Source of the DNA: Gemmatimonadaceae bacterium
Lineage (GTDB): Bacteria; Gemmatimonadota; Gemmatimonadetes; Gemmatimonadales; Gemmatimonadaceae
Assembly: GCA_036504815.1 (NCBI GenBank)
Contig: DASXUN010000004.1
Span: forward strand, 124,001-188,000
Direction: 5' to 3'
DNA: 64,000 nt
Shown: in pieces, positions 19,201 through 28,785 of the stretch
Layout of the letters: each line of letters opens with the position of its first letter
Position numbering within the stretch: position 1 is the stretch's first letter
Notes under the pieces: generated by a model
Databases searched by the model: none
What the model saw: only the letters and a program-made list of their open reading frames with translations
What the model was told of the DNA's origin: nothing
Translations under genes and position numbers: made by a program

Positions 19201-19761
19201 CTACCGCTGCCACCGCCGCGAGTTGTTGAACGCGATGGTGCCGCAGATCGCCGGCAGCGACGCGTCGAGCGCCGCCATCAGCCAGCGCCGATGGGACGAG
19301 CCTTCGTCGGACGGCATGCGCCCGTTGAAGATCACCTTGGACATCAGGAGGCTGGCCGCGACGCCCACCGACACGCCGGCCATCGTGTTCCGGAAACTCC
19401 CCGTCTCGGCGCCGATGTTGCCGATGGCGTACACGGTGCCGCCAATGGCGAAGGCCGCGCTGCCGATGCCGACGCCGTTGACGATGTGCTCGCGGAGTCG
19501 GTCCCGCTCGGAACTCATCATCGACGTCGCAATGCTGCCGATCCCGCGCCCGACGAAGTAGCCCAGCACGCCCGCGTACGTCCCGCCCACCACCTCGCCG
19601 GCGACCCGCTCGAGGCGGATGGCGGGCTTCCCTTCCTTCGGCAGGCCGGTCTGTTCGGCCGGGACCGGCACCGGGCCGAACTGCGCCCCGGCGGCGGCGG
19701 AGACGACCGCCAGCAGCGCCAGCAGGCGCCCGGTATGACGGCACGCGCCGCGCGTGGTCAC
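19201..19761 (-). CDS. Exported glycine-rich hypothetical protein
   Basis: A 186-residue protein with a signal peptide (about 1-26, cleavage near AGAQF), then several Gly/Ala-rich hydrophobic stretches (VGGTYAGVLGYFVGRGIGS, GIGSAAFAIGGTVYAIGN, MAGVSVGVAASLLM). It may sit in or across a membrane. No family is recognised. The GTG start at 19761 overlaps the thrS stop in GTGA, so it is probably translated from the thrS transcript. Confidence 0.65.
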   Translation of the reverse strand: MTTRGACRHTGRLLALLAVVSAAAGAQFGPVPVPAEQTGLPKEGKPAIRLERVAGEVVGGTYAGVLGYFVGRGIGSIATSMMSSERDRLREHIVNGVGIGSAAFAIGGTVYAIGNIGAETGSFRNTMAGVSVGVAASLLMSKVIFNGRMPSDEGSSHRRWLMAALDASLPAICGTIAFNNSRRWQR

Positions 19762-21701
19762 GCGCTCGCGCCGCCGGCGGGTGTCAGGGCGCGCGCGGCG
19801 ATCTCGCCGCGCACCCGCTCGATGAAGGATTCCACGCTCACCACCTCCTGCTTCTTGCCCTCACCGCGCACCCGCACGGCGATGGTCCCCGCCTCGGCTT
19901 CGCGCTTCCCGATGACCGCCATGTACGGCACCTTCAGCACTTCGGCCTGGCGGATACGGTAGTTCAACGACTCGTCGGTGGCGAGGTGCGCGCGGATGCC
20001 CGCGTCCTTCATCCGCCGCGTGACCTCCTGCGCCACCGGCATCAGTTCGTCGGAAATGGGAAGCACGCGCACCTGCTCGGGCGCCAGCCAGACCGGGAAC
20101 GCCCCCGCGAAGTGCTCGATGAGAATGGCGATGAAGCGCTCGAACGAGCCGCTCACCGCGCGATGGATCACCACCGGGCGGTGCGCGGCGTTGTCCTCGC
20201 CCACGTACTCGAGGTCGAAGCGCTCCGGGGCGTTGTAGTCGAGCTGGATGGTCCCCAGCTGCCACTGCCGGCCGATGGAGTCGGTGACGTCGAAGTCGAT
20301 CTTGGGACCGTAGAACGCGCCGTCGCCCGGCTTGAGTTCGTACGGACGCCCCGTCGCCTCGAGCGCCGCACGCAGCGACGCCTCGGCGCGGTCCCACAGC
20401 TCGTCGCTGCCGATGCGCACCGGCGGCCGCGTCGCGAAGCGCAGCGTCGCCGGCAGGCCGAAGGCGTCGTAGTAGCCGAGGATGAAGTCCATCAGGAACT
20501 TCACCTCGCTGGTGATCTGGTCTTCGGTGAGGAAGACGTGGCAGTCGTCCTGCGCGAACTGGCGCACGCGCGTGAGCCCCGACAGCGCGCCGGACACCTC
20601 GTTGCGGTGCAGCACGTCGAACGTCACGTAACGGATCGGCAGCTCGCGGTACGAATGCTTGTGCGAGTTGTAGAAGACGTAGTGCGACGGGCAGTTCATG
20701 GGCTTCAGCGACATGTCGTGCTCGTTCGTCTCGCTGTTCAGCACAAGGAACATGTTCTCCTTGTACTTGCCCCAGTGCCCCGATTGTTCCCACAGCGTCT
20801 TCGAGTAGAGCAGCGGCGTCTTGACCTCGAGGAAGTGCTCTCTCTGGCGCTCCCGCACAAAGGACTCGACGGCGTTGTACAGCGTGGTGCCGCGCGGCGA
20901 CCAGAAGGCCGCGCCCGGCGAGACCGGGAAGAACTGGAACAGGTCCAGCGCCTTCCCCAGCACGCGGTGGTCACGCCGCTTGGCTTCCTCGAGGCGGTGC
21001 AGGTGCGCGTCCAGCTCCTCCTTCCGGAAGAAGGCGGTCGCGTAGATGCGCTGCAGCATCTGCCGCTTCTCGTCGCCGCGCCAGTACGCGCCCGCGGTGT
21101 GCAGCAGCTTGAAGTGCTTGAGGAGCGAGGTGTCGGGGACGTGCGGGCCGCGGCACAGGTCGGTGAAGGCGCCGTCGGTGTACGTCGAGATGACCTCGTC
21201 GGTCCCCTCGAAATCGGCCAGCCGCTCCAGCTTGAGCGGATCGTCGCTGAAGACGTCGCGCGCCTGCGCCTGCGACACCTCGGCGCGGACGAACGGAATC
21301 TTCTCCGCGGCGACCTTTCGCATCTCCGCCTCGAACGCCTCGAGGTCCTCGGGCGTGAACGGCTTGCTGACCTCGAAGTCGTAGTAGAACCCGTCGTCGA
21401 TGGCGGGACCGAAGCCGATCTTCGCCTCCGGGCGCAGGCGGCGCACCGCGGTGGCCAGGATGTGCGCGCCGGAGTGCCGCAGCACGGCGAGCGCGCGCGG
21501 GTCCTTTTCCGTGATGACCGTGAACGCCCCGCCCTTGCGCAGCGGCGTCTGCAGGTCCTGCACCTCGCCGTCCACCGCAACGGCGATGGCGGCCTGAAGG
21601 AGGCGCGGGCCAATGGAGGCGACGACCTCCCTGGGAAGGGTGCCGGGCGCCACCTCGCGGGTGGCGCCATCAGGAAGGGTGAGGATCAGCGGCGCAATCA
21701 T
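19758..21701 (-). CDS. thrS: Threonine-tRNA ligase
   Basis: A 647-residue class II synthetase charging tRNA-Thr. Domains in order: TGS-like N-terminal domain (1-60), editing/SAD domain with HSGAHILATAVRRL (about 80-225), catalytic core with MNCPSHYVFY (zinc ligand Cys) and VRQFAQDDCHVF, and anticodon-binding domain ending in the VRVRGEG region. ATG 21701 starts the TGS domain (LILTLPDGATREV); the frame further upstream is translated C-rich repeat. It is divergent from valS. No T-box leader is seen. Confidence 0.96.
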   Translation of the reverse strand: MIAPLILTLPDGATREVAPGTLPREVVASIGPRLLQAAIAVAVDGEVQDLQTPLRKGGAFTVITEKDPRALAVLRHSGAHILATAVRRLRPEAKIGFGPAIDDGFYYDFEVSKPFTPEDLEAFEAEMRKVAAEKIPFVRAEVSQAQARDVFSDDPLKLERLADFEGTDEVISTYTDGAFTDLCRGPHVPDTSLLKHFKLLHTAGAYWRGDEKRQMLQRIYATAFFRKEELDAHLHRLEEAKRRDHRVLGKALDLFQFFPVSPGAAFWSPRGTTLYNAVESFVRERQREHFLEVKTPLLYSKTLWEQSGHWGKYKENMFLVLNSETNEHDMSLKPMNCPSHYVFYNSHKHSYRELPIRYVTFDVLHRNEVSGALSGLTRVRQFAQDDCHVFLTEDQITSEVKFLMDFILGYYDAFGLPATLRFATRPPVRIGSDELWDRAEASLRAALEATGRPYELKPGDGAFYGPKIDFDVTDSIGRQWQLGTIQLDYNAPERFDLEYVGEDNAAHRPVVIHRAVSGSFERFIAILIEHFAGAFPVWLAPEQVRVLPISDELMPVAQEVTRRMKDAGIRAHLATDESLNYRIRQAEVLKVPYMAVIGKREAEAGTIAVRVRGEGKKQEVVSVESFIERVRGEIAARALTPAGGASA

Positions 21702-21706
21702 AGATC

Positions 21707-21760
21707 TGGGGGTGCAAAGGCACGGGCACGGTGGGGTGCACAGAAGGGGGGACACGACGC
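21707..21760 (-). repeat. C-rich leader array upstream of thrS
   Basis: On the coding (minus) strand the last 55 bases before thrS consist of CACCGTGCCCGTGCCTTTG-type units. The same unit family appears in the same orientation upstream of the DUF2723 gene at 30447-30530. Confidence 0.7.
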
Positions 21761-21912
21761 CCCCACGGTATCGTCACAACTTAGCAGGACAGCCCGGAGC
21801 GCGGCGAGGGCCAAACCCTCACTGCACAAGGGCATCGGTCACTGCGCCGACGCCGTCGCTTCGGCGCGCCGCCTACCGTTAGACACGCGGGCGCCCGTAT
21901 CTTTGGAGTCAC

Positions 21913-24666
21913 ATGACCATCCCGTCCTCTTCCGACATTCCCGCGCAATACGACGCGGGCGGCACCGAACGCACCCTGTACGAGGCGTGGGAATCGGCCG
22001 GCCTCTTTCACGCGCATGCCGAGCAGACCACCCGCGCCGGCGGCCCGCGCGACCCGTTCACGATCGTCATTCCGCCGCCCAACGTCACGGCCGTCCTGCA
22101 CGTCGGCCACGGCCTGAACAACGCCGTGCAGGACGTCATCGTCCGGTGGCGGCGCATGGCGGGCGACGAGGCGCTGTGGCTCCCGGGCACCGACCACGCC
22201 GGCATCGCCACGCAGAACGTCGTGGAGAAGCTCATCGCGCAGGAGGGCAAGACGCGCTTCGACCTCGGGCGCGAGGCGTTCGTCGGACGGACGGCCGACT
22301 TCGTGCGCGAGACGGGCGGCGTCATCCTGCAGCAGCTGCGCGCCATCGGCGCCTCGGCCGACTGGCGGCGCACGGCATACACGCTGTCGCCGGAACTGTC
22401 GCGCGCCGTGCGCGAGGCGTTCGTGCGGCTGTACGAGAAGGGGCTCATCTACCGCGGCTACCGCGTAATCCACTGGTGCCCGCGCTGCCTCACGTCGCTC
22501 TCCGACGAGGAGGCCGAGTTCAAGGAGACGCACGGCAAGCTGTACCACGTGCGCTATCCGCTGGCCGACGATCCGTCGCGCTTCATCACCGTCGCCACCA
22601 CGCGCCCCGAGACGATGCTCGGCGACGTGGCGGTGGCCGTGCACCCCGACGACGCGCGGTACAAAGACCTCGTCGGCACCGAGCTTTTGCTCCCGATCGC
22701 GAACGTGCGCATTCCCATCGTGGCCGATGCGTTTGTGGACAAGGAGTTCGGCACGGGAATGGTGAAGATCACGCCGGCGCACGACCCCAACGATTTCGAG
22801 GCGGGCAAGCGGCTCGGCCTGGCGATGCCCGTGGTGATCACCCCCGACGGGCACCTGGGCGAGGTGCACGACGCCGAAGGGCGTGTGCCGGCGGCGCTGC
22901 GCGGTGTGGAGCGGTTCGACGCGCGCAAGAAGGTCGTGAAGATGCTCGAGGCGCAGGGCTATTTGGAGAAGATCGACCAGCACCACCACTCGGTGCGCCA
23001 CTGCTACCGGTGCCACACCGTCGTGGAGCCGCGCCTCAGCGACCAGTGGTTCGTGAAGATGGCGCCGCTCGCCAAGCCGGCGCTCGAGGCCGTGCGCGAT
23101 GGCACCGTGCGCATCGTCCCCGAGCGGTGGGAAGCGGTGTACGTGAACTGGATGGAGGGGATCCGAGACTGGAACATCTCCCGCCAGCTCTGGTGGGGAC
23201 ATCGCATTCCCGTCTGGCGGTGCGCCTGCGGCCACGAGGCGGCGCTGCGCGAGAATCCCACGGGCGCGTGCCCCAAGTGCGGCGGCGCGTGGACGCAGGA
23301 CGAGGATGTGCTCGACACCTGGTTCTCGTCGTGGCTCTGGCCCATCAGCACGCTCGGCTGGCCCGACAAGGCGAATGGCGCCGACCTCAAGGCCTTCTAC
23401 CCCACCGATGTGCTCGTCACCGCGCCGGAGATCCTGTTCTTCTGGGTGGCGCGCATGATCATGGCCGGGTACGAGTTCACCGGTCAGGCGCCGTTCCACA
23501 CGGTCTACCTGCACGGCACGGTGCGCGACATGCAGCACCGCAAGATGTCCAAGTCGCTGGGCAACGGCATCGACCCGCTGGAGGTCGTGGAGAAGTTCGG
23601 CGCCGACGCGCTGCGCTGGACGATGATCGCGGGCATGGGGCTTGGCGTGGACGTGCTGCTCGATCCCGACGACCTCGAGAAGTCGTTCGCCCCGGGGCGC
23701 AACTTCGCGACGAAGCTGTGGAACATCGGCCGCTTCCTGCTGATGCAGGTGGGGCACGACGCGGTGCGCCCGTTCGACGCGCTCGACCGCCGCAAGTTCC
23801 GCAGCGCCGATCACTGGATCGTGAACCGGCTTGCCGACGCGGTGGCCGAGTGCAACGCCGCGCTGGGGCCGGTGCGCCCGCCCGGTGGCAAGTGGCCGGA
23901 GAACCAGCGGCAGGCCGGGCTGCGGCTCGATGCGTACGCCGAGGCGGCGCGTCGCTTCCTCTGGAACGACCTTGCCGACTGGTATGTAGAATCGAGCAAG
24001 CACCGGCTGGCCGAGAGTGGCGAGGACCGCGAGATCGCGCGGGCCCTCCTGGTGCACTGCTTCGACCAGGGCCTGCGCCTCCTGCATCCCATCATGCCAT
24101 TCATCACCGAGACACTCTGGCAGCGGCTCCCCGCGCACGTGGCGGGCACCTGGCTCGTGCAGGCGGCGTGGCCCACCGCGCCCTCGCGCAGCGAGCTGGC
24201 GCACGAGTTCGAGGTGGTGAAGGACGTCATCACCGCGGTGCGGCAGATCCGCAACGACTACGTGCTGCCGCCCACGCAGCCGCTCACCGCGCACCTGGCC
24301 GGCAACGCCCCGGCCGCGGCGATGGCGATGGCCGAGTCGGCCTTCGTGCAGCGCATGTGCCGCGCCGAACTCGTCACGCAGGCGGCCGGATCCGGCGCCG
24401 CCGCGCACGCCCTGCTTGGCGCCGGGCTCGAGGTCGTGATTCCGCTGGAAGGGATCGTCGACGTGGCGAAGGAGCGGGGCAAGCTCGAGGGCGAATTGGC
24501 GCAGCTCGACAAGCAGCTCACCGGCCTGCGCGGCCGGCTGGCGAACGCCGGCTTCACCAGCAAGGCGCCGGTCAATATCGTCGAGGCCGAGCGCGCCAAG
24601 GAGACCGAGTGGGCGGCGCGGGCCGACCAGCTGCGCGCCAAGATCAAGGCGATGGGCGGAGCGTGA
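21913..24666 (+). CDS. valS: Valine-tRNA ligase
   Basis: A 917-residue class I synthetase. The HIGH-type motif is HVGHG at residues 63-67 within PPPNVTAVLHVGHG, and KMSKS is at about 543-547. The editing domain contains TTRPETMLGDVAVAVHPDD. Zinc-ribbon-like cysteines are seen in CACGH and CPKCGG. The C-terminal coiled-coil arm (KLEGELAQLDKQLTGLRGRL) typical of ValRS closes the protein. GGAG lies four bases before the ATG. Its stop overlaps the next start (GTGA). Confidence 0.97.
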   Translation: MTIPSSSDIPAQYDAGGTERTLYEAWESAGLFHAHAEQTTRAGGPRDPFTIVIPPPNVTAVLHVGHGLNNAVQDVIVRWRRMAGDEALWLPGTDHAGIATQNVVEKLIAQEGKTRFDLGREAFVGRTADFVRETGGVILQQLRAIGASADWRRTAYTLSPELSRAVREAFVRLYEKGLIYRGYRVIHWCPRCLTSLSDEEAEFKETHGKLYHVRYPLADDPSRFITVATTRPETMLGDVAVAVHPDDARYKDLVGTELLLPIANVRIPIVADAFVDKEFGTGMVKITPAHDPNDFEAGKRLGLAMPVVITPDGHLGEVHDAEGRVPAALRGVERFDARKKVVKMLEAQGYLEKIDQHHHSVRHCYRCHTVVEPRLSDQWFVKMAPLAKPALEAVRDGTVRIVPERWEAVYVNWMEGIRDWNISRQLWWGHRIPVWRCACGHEAALRENPTGACPKCGGAWTQDEDVLDTWFSSWLWPISTLGWPDKANGADLKAFYPTDVLVTAPEILFFWVARMIMAGYEFTGQAPFHTVYLHGTVRDMQHRKMSKSLGNGIDPLEVVEKFGADALRWTMIAGMGLGVDVLLDPDDLEKSFAPGRNFATKLWNIGRFLLMQVGHDAVRPFDALDRRKFRSADHWIVNRLADAVAECNAALGPVRPPGGKWPENQRQAGLRLDAYAEAARRFLWNDLADWYVESSKHRLAESGEDREIARALLVHCFDQGLRLLHPIMPFITETLWQRLPAHVAGTWLVQAAWPTAPSRSELAHEFEVVKDVITAVRQIRNDYVLPPTQPLTAHLAGNAPAAAMAMAESAFVQRMCRAELVTQAAGSGAAAHALLGAGLEVVIPLEGIVDVAKERGKLEGELAQLDKQLTGLRGRLANAGFTSKAPVNIVEAERAKETEWAARADQLRAKIKAMGGA

Positions 24667-26030
24667 GCGCTCGTACGCGCCTGATGTCGGCGGCAGTCGC
24701 CGCGGCCTGCGCCGTGGGATGCGCCTCTCCGGGCATGCCGCCCGGCGGGCCGGTCGATCGCGCGGCCCCGGTGATCACGAAGGTGTCGCCCGACTCCGGC
24801 GCGCTGAACGTGAAGGCCAAGAGCGTGACGGTGCGCTTCAACGAGGTGATCAGCGAACACCCCAAGGGTGCCGCGGATCTCGGCGCGGTCGTCATCCTCT
24901 CGCCGTCGGACGGCGCGGCGCGCGTCGACTGGCACCGCGACGCCATCACGGTGCGACCACGCAATAGCTTCCGCCCGAACACCGCGTACTCGTTGACGCT
25001 GATGCCCGGGCTCAGCGACCTGAGCGGCAACGCCACGCCGCGGGCGCGCACGTATGTGTTCAGCACCGGCACGACGATTCCGCGCGGCGTGGTGCGCGGC
25101 GCGGTCTTCGACTGGGTCACGCTGAAGCCGGCGGGCGGCGCGCTCATCGACGCGCGGGTCGGCAACGACACGACGTTTCGCTGGATCGCGCGCACCGACA
25201 CCACCGGGCGCTACACGATTCCCAACCTTCCCGCCGGCACGTACACCATCCGCGCGATCATCGACGCCAACGCCAACGGCCGGCTGGAGCCGCGCGAGCT
25301 GTGGGATTCGTCGACGGTCGAGGTGGTCGATTCGCTCCGCCGCGACCTGTACGCGTTCACCCACGACACGCTGCGCGCGCGCGTGGTGGGCGCCGATGTG
25401 CGCGACTCGCTGACGCTGCGCCTGGGCTTCGACCGCCCGCTCGCGCTCACCCCCGCGCTCACCGTCCTGCAGGTGGAGATCAAGGCCGCCGATTCGAGCC
25501 GCGTGGAGATCCGCTTGGTGATGCGCGCGTCGGCATACGACTCGCTCTCCCGCGCCCGGGACGCGGCGGCCAAGGACAGCGCGCTGCGCGCCGATACCAG
25601 CGCCGCCGGGCGCAAGGCGCGCGAGCGCGCCGATTCGCTGCGGGTGATCGCGGAGCGCGACTCCGTGGAGCGCTCGCGCGTCGAGGCGCGCCGCGCGGCG
25701 CGGGACACGGTGCCCAAGATCGTGCTCCCCGTCGCGCAGCGTCAGGCGATCACCGCCGATTACGTGGCGATCCTCGGCACCCCGCTGGCCCCCGGCAACT
25801 ATCGCGTGGTCGTGCGCGACGCCGTGAGCGCGTCGGGCAAGGTCGGCACGAGCGAGCGCACGTTCATCCGGGCGAAGCCAACGGAGAAGAAGCCAGAGGC
25901 GGGAAAACCGGCGGACGCCGAGAAGAAGCCGCCGGCGGACGCCCCGGGCACGTCCAAGCCACCATCAGCCGCGCCCGCTTCGACGACGAAGCCGCCGGTC
26001 GTCCCGCCCAACCAGCCACCCGTGCGATGA
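24663..26030 (+). CDS. Ig-like domain lipoprotein (Big_5/SbsA_N-like)
   Basis: A 455-residue lipoprotein: signal peptide with lipobox ending at Cys20 (AVGC). A bacterial Ig-like domain of the Big_5 type follows (about 30-135; SPDSGALNVKAKSVTVRFNE, PNTAYSLTLMPGLSDLSGN). Next comes a carboxypeptidase-regulatory/SpaA-like domain (about 145-215; TTGRYTIPNLPAGTYTIRAI), a charged Ala/Arg coil and a Pro/Lys-rich tail. Such proteins are found beside gliding and outer-membrane genes in Bacteroidota-like lineages, but here it is coupled to valS (GTGA) and selA (ATGA). Role unknown. The GTG at 24663 is supported by the overlap and the signal peptide. Confidence 0.75.
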   Translation: MSARTRLMSAAVAAACAVGCASPGMPPGGPVDRAAPVITKVSPDSGALNVKAKSVTVRFNEVISEHPKGAADLGAVVILSPSDGAARVDWHRDAITVRPRNSFRPNTAYSLTLMPGLSDLSGNATPRARTYVFSTGTTIPRGVVRGAVFDWVTLKPAGGALIDARVGNDTTFRWIARTDTTGRYTIPNLPAGTYTIRAIIDANANGRLEPRELWDSSTVEVVDSLRRDLYAFTHDTLRARVVGADVRDSLTLRLGFDRPLALTPALTVLQVEIKAADSSRVEIRLVMRASAYDSLSRARDAAAKDSALRADTSAAGRKARERADSLRVIAERDSVERSRVEARRAARDTVPKIVLPVAQRQAITADYVAILGTPLAPGNYRVVVRDAVSASGKVGTSERTFIRAKPTEKKPEAGKPADAEKKPPADAPGTSKPPSAAPASTTKPPVVPPNQPPVR

Positions 26031-27385
26031 CCGACCCGCGGCGCGCGCTGCCGGCCGTACACGTGCTCCTCGAGCAGGACGGGGTTCGTGCGCTCGCCGA
26101 ACGTGTGCCGCGGACGGTGGTGGCCGAGGCGGTGCGCGCCGTGCTCGAGGCGGCGCGCGCCGTGCCCGCGAGCGCGCCGGCGAGTGACGCCGAGTGGACC
26201 GCGGCGATTGCCGCGCACCTCGAGGCGACCGAGCGGCCGACGCTTCAGCCCGTGCTCAACGCCACGGGCGTGGTGCTGCACACCAATCTCGGCCGCGCGC
26301 CGCTGGCCGCCGCGGCCATCGCGGCAATCGGCGAGGTGGCCCGTGGCTTCTCGTCGCTCGAGTACGACCTCGCCGCGGGAACGCGCGGCTCGCGGCACGT
26401 GCACTGCGGGGCGCTGCTGCAAGAACTGACCGGCGCGGAGGACGCGCTGGTGGTCAACAACTGCGCGGCGGCGCTGGTGCTCGCGCTCAATACCGTCGCC
26501 AACGGCCGCGAGGCGATCGTGTCGCGCGGCGAACTGGTGGAGATCGGCGGCTCGTTCCGCGTCCCCGATATCATGGCGCGCAGCGGGGCGCGCCTGGTGG
26601 AGGTGGGTACGACCAACCGGACGCACGCCGACGATTACCGCCGCGCCTGCACGCCGCAGACCGGCGCGCTGGTTTCGGTGCATCGCAGCAACTTCACGCT
26701 CGACGGCTTCGTCGCCGCCGTCTCGCCGCGTGCGCTGTCCGACGTGGCCGCCGCGGCCGGCGTCCCCCTGCTCTACGACTTTGGCAGCGGGCTGATGCTG
26801 GACCTCGCGCCGTGGGGGCTGGCCGGCGAACCGACGGCGCGCGACGCCGTGGCGTCGGGCGCGTCGCTCGTCGTGATGAGCGGCGACAAGCTGCTGGGCG
26901 GACCGCAGGCCGGCATCATCCTGGGCCAGGCCAAGTTCGTGGACGCGCTGCGCCGCAATCCGCTGGCGCGCGCGCTGCGCGTGGACAAGCTCACGCTGGC
27001 GGCGCTGCACGCGACGCTGCGCCTGTACCGCGAACCGGCGCGCGCCGTGCGCGAGATCCCGGCGCTGGCGATGCTCACCGCGACGGTCGAGTCGTTGCGC
27101 GCGCGGGCCGAGGCGTTGGTCGCGCCGCTCGCCGGCTGCGGCATTCGCGCGCGCATCGTAACCTGCGAGGCCACGGTGGGGGGCGGCGCGTTCCCCACGG
27201 CGCGCATTCCCTCGTGCGCGGTGGTGCTGGACGGCGATGCGGCCGCGCTCGAGCGCGCGCTGCGCGGCGGCGCGCGGCCGGTGATCGGCCGCATTGCCGA
27301 CGGCGCGCTCTGGCTCGACCTGCGCGGCATCGCGCCCGACGACGACGCGCGCCTGGCGGACGCGCTGCGCGGAGCGACCTCGTGA
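26027..27385 (+). CDS. selA: L-seryl-tRNA(Sec) selenium transferase
   Basis: A 452-residue PLP enzyme converting Ser-tRNA(Sec) to Sec-tRNA(Sec). It has the expected N-terminal helical region with LNATGVVLHTNLGRAPL, the body motifs VNNCAAALVLAL and RVPDIMARSGARLVEVGTTN, and the PLP lysine (about Lys288) in MSGDKLLGGPQAGII. ATG 26027 overlaps the upstream stop. Its presence predicts selenocysteine use by this organism, but selB, selD and the Sec tRNA are not in the window. The stop overlaps the next gene in GTGA. Confidence 0.92.
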   Translation: MTDPRRALPAVHVLLEQDGVRALAERVPRTVVAEAVRAVLEAARAVPASAPASDAEWTAAIAAHLEATERPTLQPVLNATGVVLHTNLGRAPLAAAAIAAIGEVARGFSSLEYDLAAGTRGSRHVHCGALLQELTGAEDALVVNNCAAALVLALNTVANGREAIVSRGELVEIGGSFRVPDIMARSGARLVEVGTTNRTHADDYRRACTPQTGALVSVHRSNFTLDGFVAAVSPRALSDVAAAAGVPLLYDFGSGLMLDLAPWGLAGEPTARDAVASGASLVVMSGDKLLGGPQAGIILGQAKFVDALRRNPLARALRVDKLTLAALHATLRLYREPARAVREIPALAMLTATVESLRARAEALVAPLAGCGIRARIVTCEATVGGGAFPTARIPSCAVVLDGDAAALERALRGGARPVIGRIADGALWLDLRGIAPDDDARLADALRGATS

Positions 27386-28017
27386 AGCGCGGCGAACCCA
27401 ACGACTCGGCCGGCCGGACCGAGACGCCCGCCCAGCGGCGCACCAGTCGCACGCTGCGACGTCGCGCCGTGTTCCTGGACCGCGACGGCACGCTCATCGT
27501 CGACAAGCATTACCTGAAGGACCCCGCGCAGGTGGAACTGATTGCCGACGTCGCCAACGCGGTGCGCGTGTTCAACTACGCCCTCGTGCCGGTGATCGTC
27601 GTCTCCAACCAGTCGGGAATCGCCCGCGGGCTGCTCACCGAGCAGGACTATCGGGCGCAGCGCGCGCGCATCGACGACCTGCTCGAGGAACGGAGCGCGT
27701 ACGTGGACGACCACTATCACTGCCCGCATCATCCGGACATCAGCGGGCCGTGTGAATGCCGCAAGCCGGGCATCGGGATGTTCGAGCAGGCCATCGTCGA
27801 GCATCAGCTCGACGCGGGGGCGTCGTTCTATATCGGCGACAAGCTGCGCGACCTGCTCCCCGCGCTGCGGTACGGTGGCCGCGGCATGCTCGTGCCGTCA
27901 GCCGCAACGCCACGCGAAGACATCGTGGCGGCGCAGGAGGCCGGGTTCGACGTCGTGCCGTCGCTCACCGACGCCGCCGCGCTCGCGCTCGGTCGTCCCC
28001 ACACGCTGGAGCCTTGA
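27382..28017 (+). CDS. GmhB-like HAD phosphatase (heptose bisphosphate phosphatase family)
   Basis: A 211-residue HAD-IIIA phosphatase. The nucleophile motif is FLDRDGTLIVD, followed by VVSNQSGIARG (motif II). The zinc-binding loop CPHHPDISGPCECRKPG is characteristic of D-glycero-D-manno-heptose-1,7-bisphosphate 7-phosphatases. Motif IV is FYIGDKLRDL. The variant spacing leaves the possibility of another sugar-phosphate substrate. A 35-residue Arg-rich N-terminal extension precedes the domain. It overlaps selA and lies one base before purN. Confidence 0.82.
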   Translation: MKRGEPNDSAGRTETPAQRRTSRTLRRRAVFLDRDGTLIVDKHYLKDPAQVELIADVANAVRVFNYALVPVIVVSNQSGIARGLLTEQDYRAQRARIDDLLEERSAYVDDHYHCPHHPDISGPCECRKPGIGMFEQAIVEHQLDAGASFYIGDKLRDLLPALRYGGRGMLVPSAATPREDIVAAQEAGFDVVPSLTDAAALALGRPHTLEP

Positions 28018-28018
28018 G

Positions 28019-28690
28019 ATGAAGCGCCTCGCGGTCCTCGCGTCGGGTGGCGGCAGCAACCTGCAGGCGATGCTCGATCATCTCGCCGCGCTCGGCGGCG
28101 ACGCGCCGGCGCAGGTGACGCTGGTCGCCAGCGACCGGGCCGAGGCCTTTGCGCTCGAGCGCGCGCGGACGCGTGGCATCGCCGCCGTGCACCTGCCGCG
28201 CCGCGCCCCCGAGGGCGCGCTGGAGACGCTGCTGGCCGACCACGGCACGGACCTGGTGGTGCTCGCCGGCTACCTGCGGCTCATACCATCCGCCGTCGTC
28301 CGCCGCTGGAATGGACGGATCCTGAACATCCATCCCGCGCTCCTGCCGGCCTTTGGCGGGCACGGGATGTACGGTCATCGCGTGCACGACGCGGTGCTCG
28401 CCGCGGGCGTGCGCCTCTCCGGCGCCACGGTGCATTTCGTCGACGAGCACTTCGACCGCGGCGCGATCATCGCGCAGTGGCCCGTCCCCGTGCGCCCCGA
28501 CGACACGCCCGACACCCTCGCGCGCCGCGTGCTCGCGGTGGAGCATCGGTTGTACCCCTGGTGCGTGGACGCCGTGGCGCGCGGAACAATCCGACTCGGC
28601 GATGATGGCCGCGTCCAGGGTTCGCTGCCTTACGACTTCCCCCGCTTCGGCGTCGAGGGCCCGCCCCACCCCTTTGTACCGCAGGAGTAG
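28019..28690 (+). CDS. purN: Phosphoribosylglycinamide formyltransferase
   Basis: A 223-residue folate-dependent GAR transformylase, third step of purine synthesis. Motifs: LAVLASGGGSNLQAM at the N-terminus, LNIHPALLPAFGG with the catalytic Asn/His region, and SGATVHFVDEHFDRG with the catalytic aspartate. Length is normal. The ATG lies one base after the gmhB-like stop. purH follows after a 95-base C-rich repeat spacer, so two purine genes are adjacent. Confidence 0.94.
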   Translation: MKRLAVLASGGGSNLQAMLDHLAALGGDAPAQVTLVASDRAEAFALERARTRGIAAVHLPRRAPEGALETLLADHGTDLVVLAGYLRLIPSAVVRRWNGRILNIHPALLPAFGGHGMYGHRVHDAVLAAGVRLSGATVHFVDEHFDRGAIIAQWPVPVRPDDTPDTLARRVLAVEHRLYPWCVDAVARGTIRLGDDGRVQGSLPYDFPRFGVEGPPHPFVPQE

Positions 28691-28785
28691 CGGTAATCGT
28701 GAATCGCCATCGCCAATCGTAATCGTCAATCGCAATCCTGAATCCAGTTCCGAATTCCCAATCCTCAATCGTAGTGATAGAGCCA
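28691..28785 (+). repeat. C-rich leader array upstream of purH
   Basis: The whole purN-purH gap is built of short units of the type AATCGCC, AATCGTC and AATCCTG and ends with CCGAATTCCCAATCCT CAATCG some 25 bases before the purH ATG. The same 16-mer precedes eno in the same orientation. Confidence 0.8.

Noticed and set aside
21702..21912. T-box or other aminoacyl-tRNA leader in front of thrS/valS
   Set aside because: No T-box sequence, specifier loop or terminator was found in the 211-base divergent gap; only the C-rich array and ordinary sequence.
19986..26030. A 2014-codon plus-strand open frame
   Set aside because: Most of it is antisense to thrS and out of frame with valS; only the last 455 codons (from 24663) are a real gene. 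Long shadow frames are expected at this GC content.
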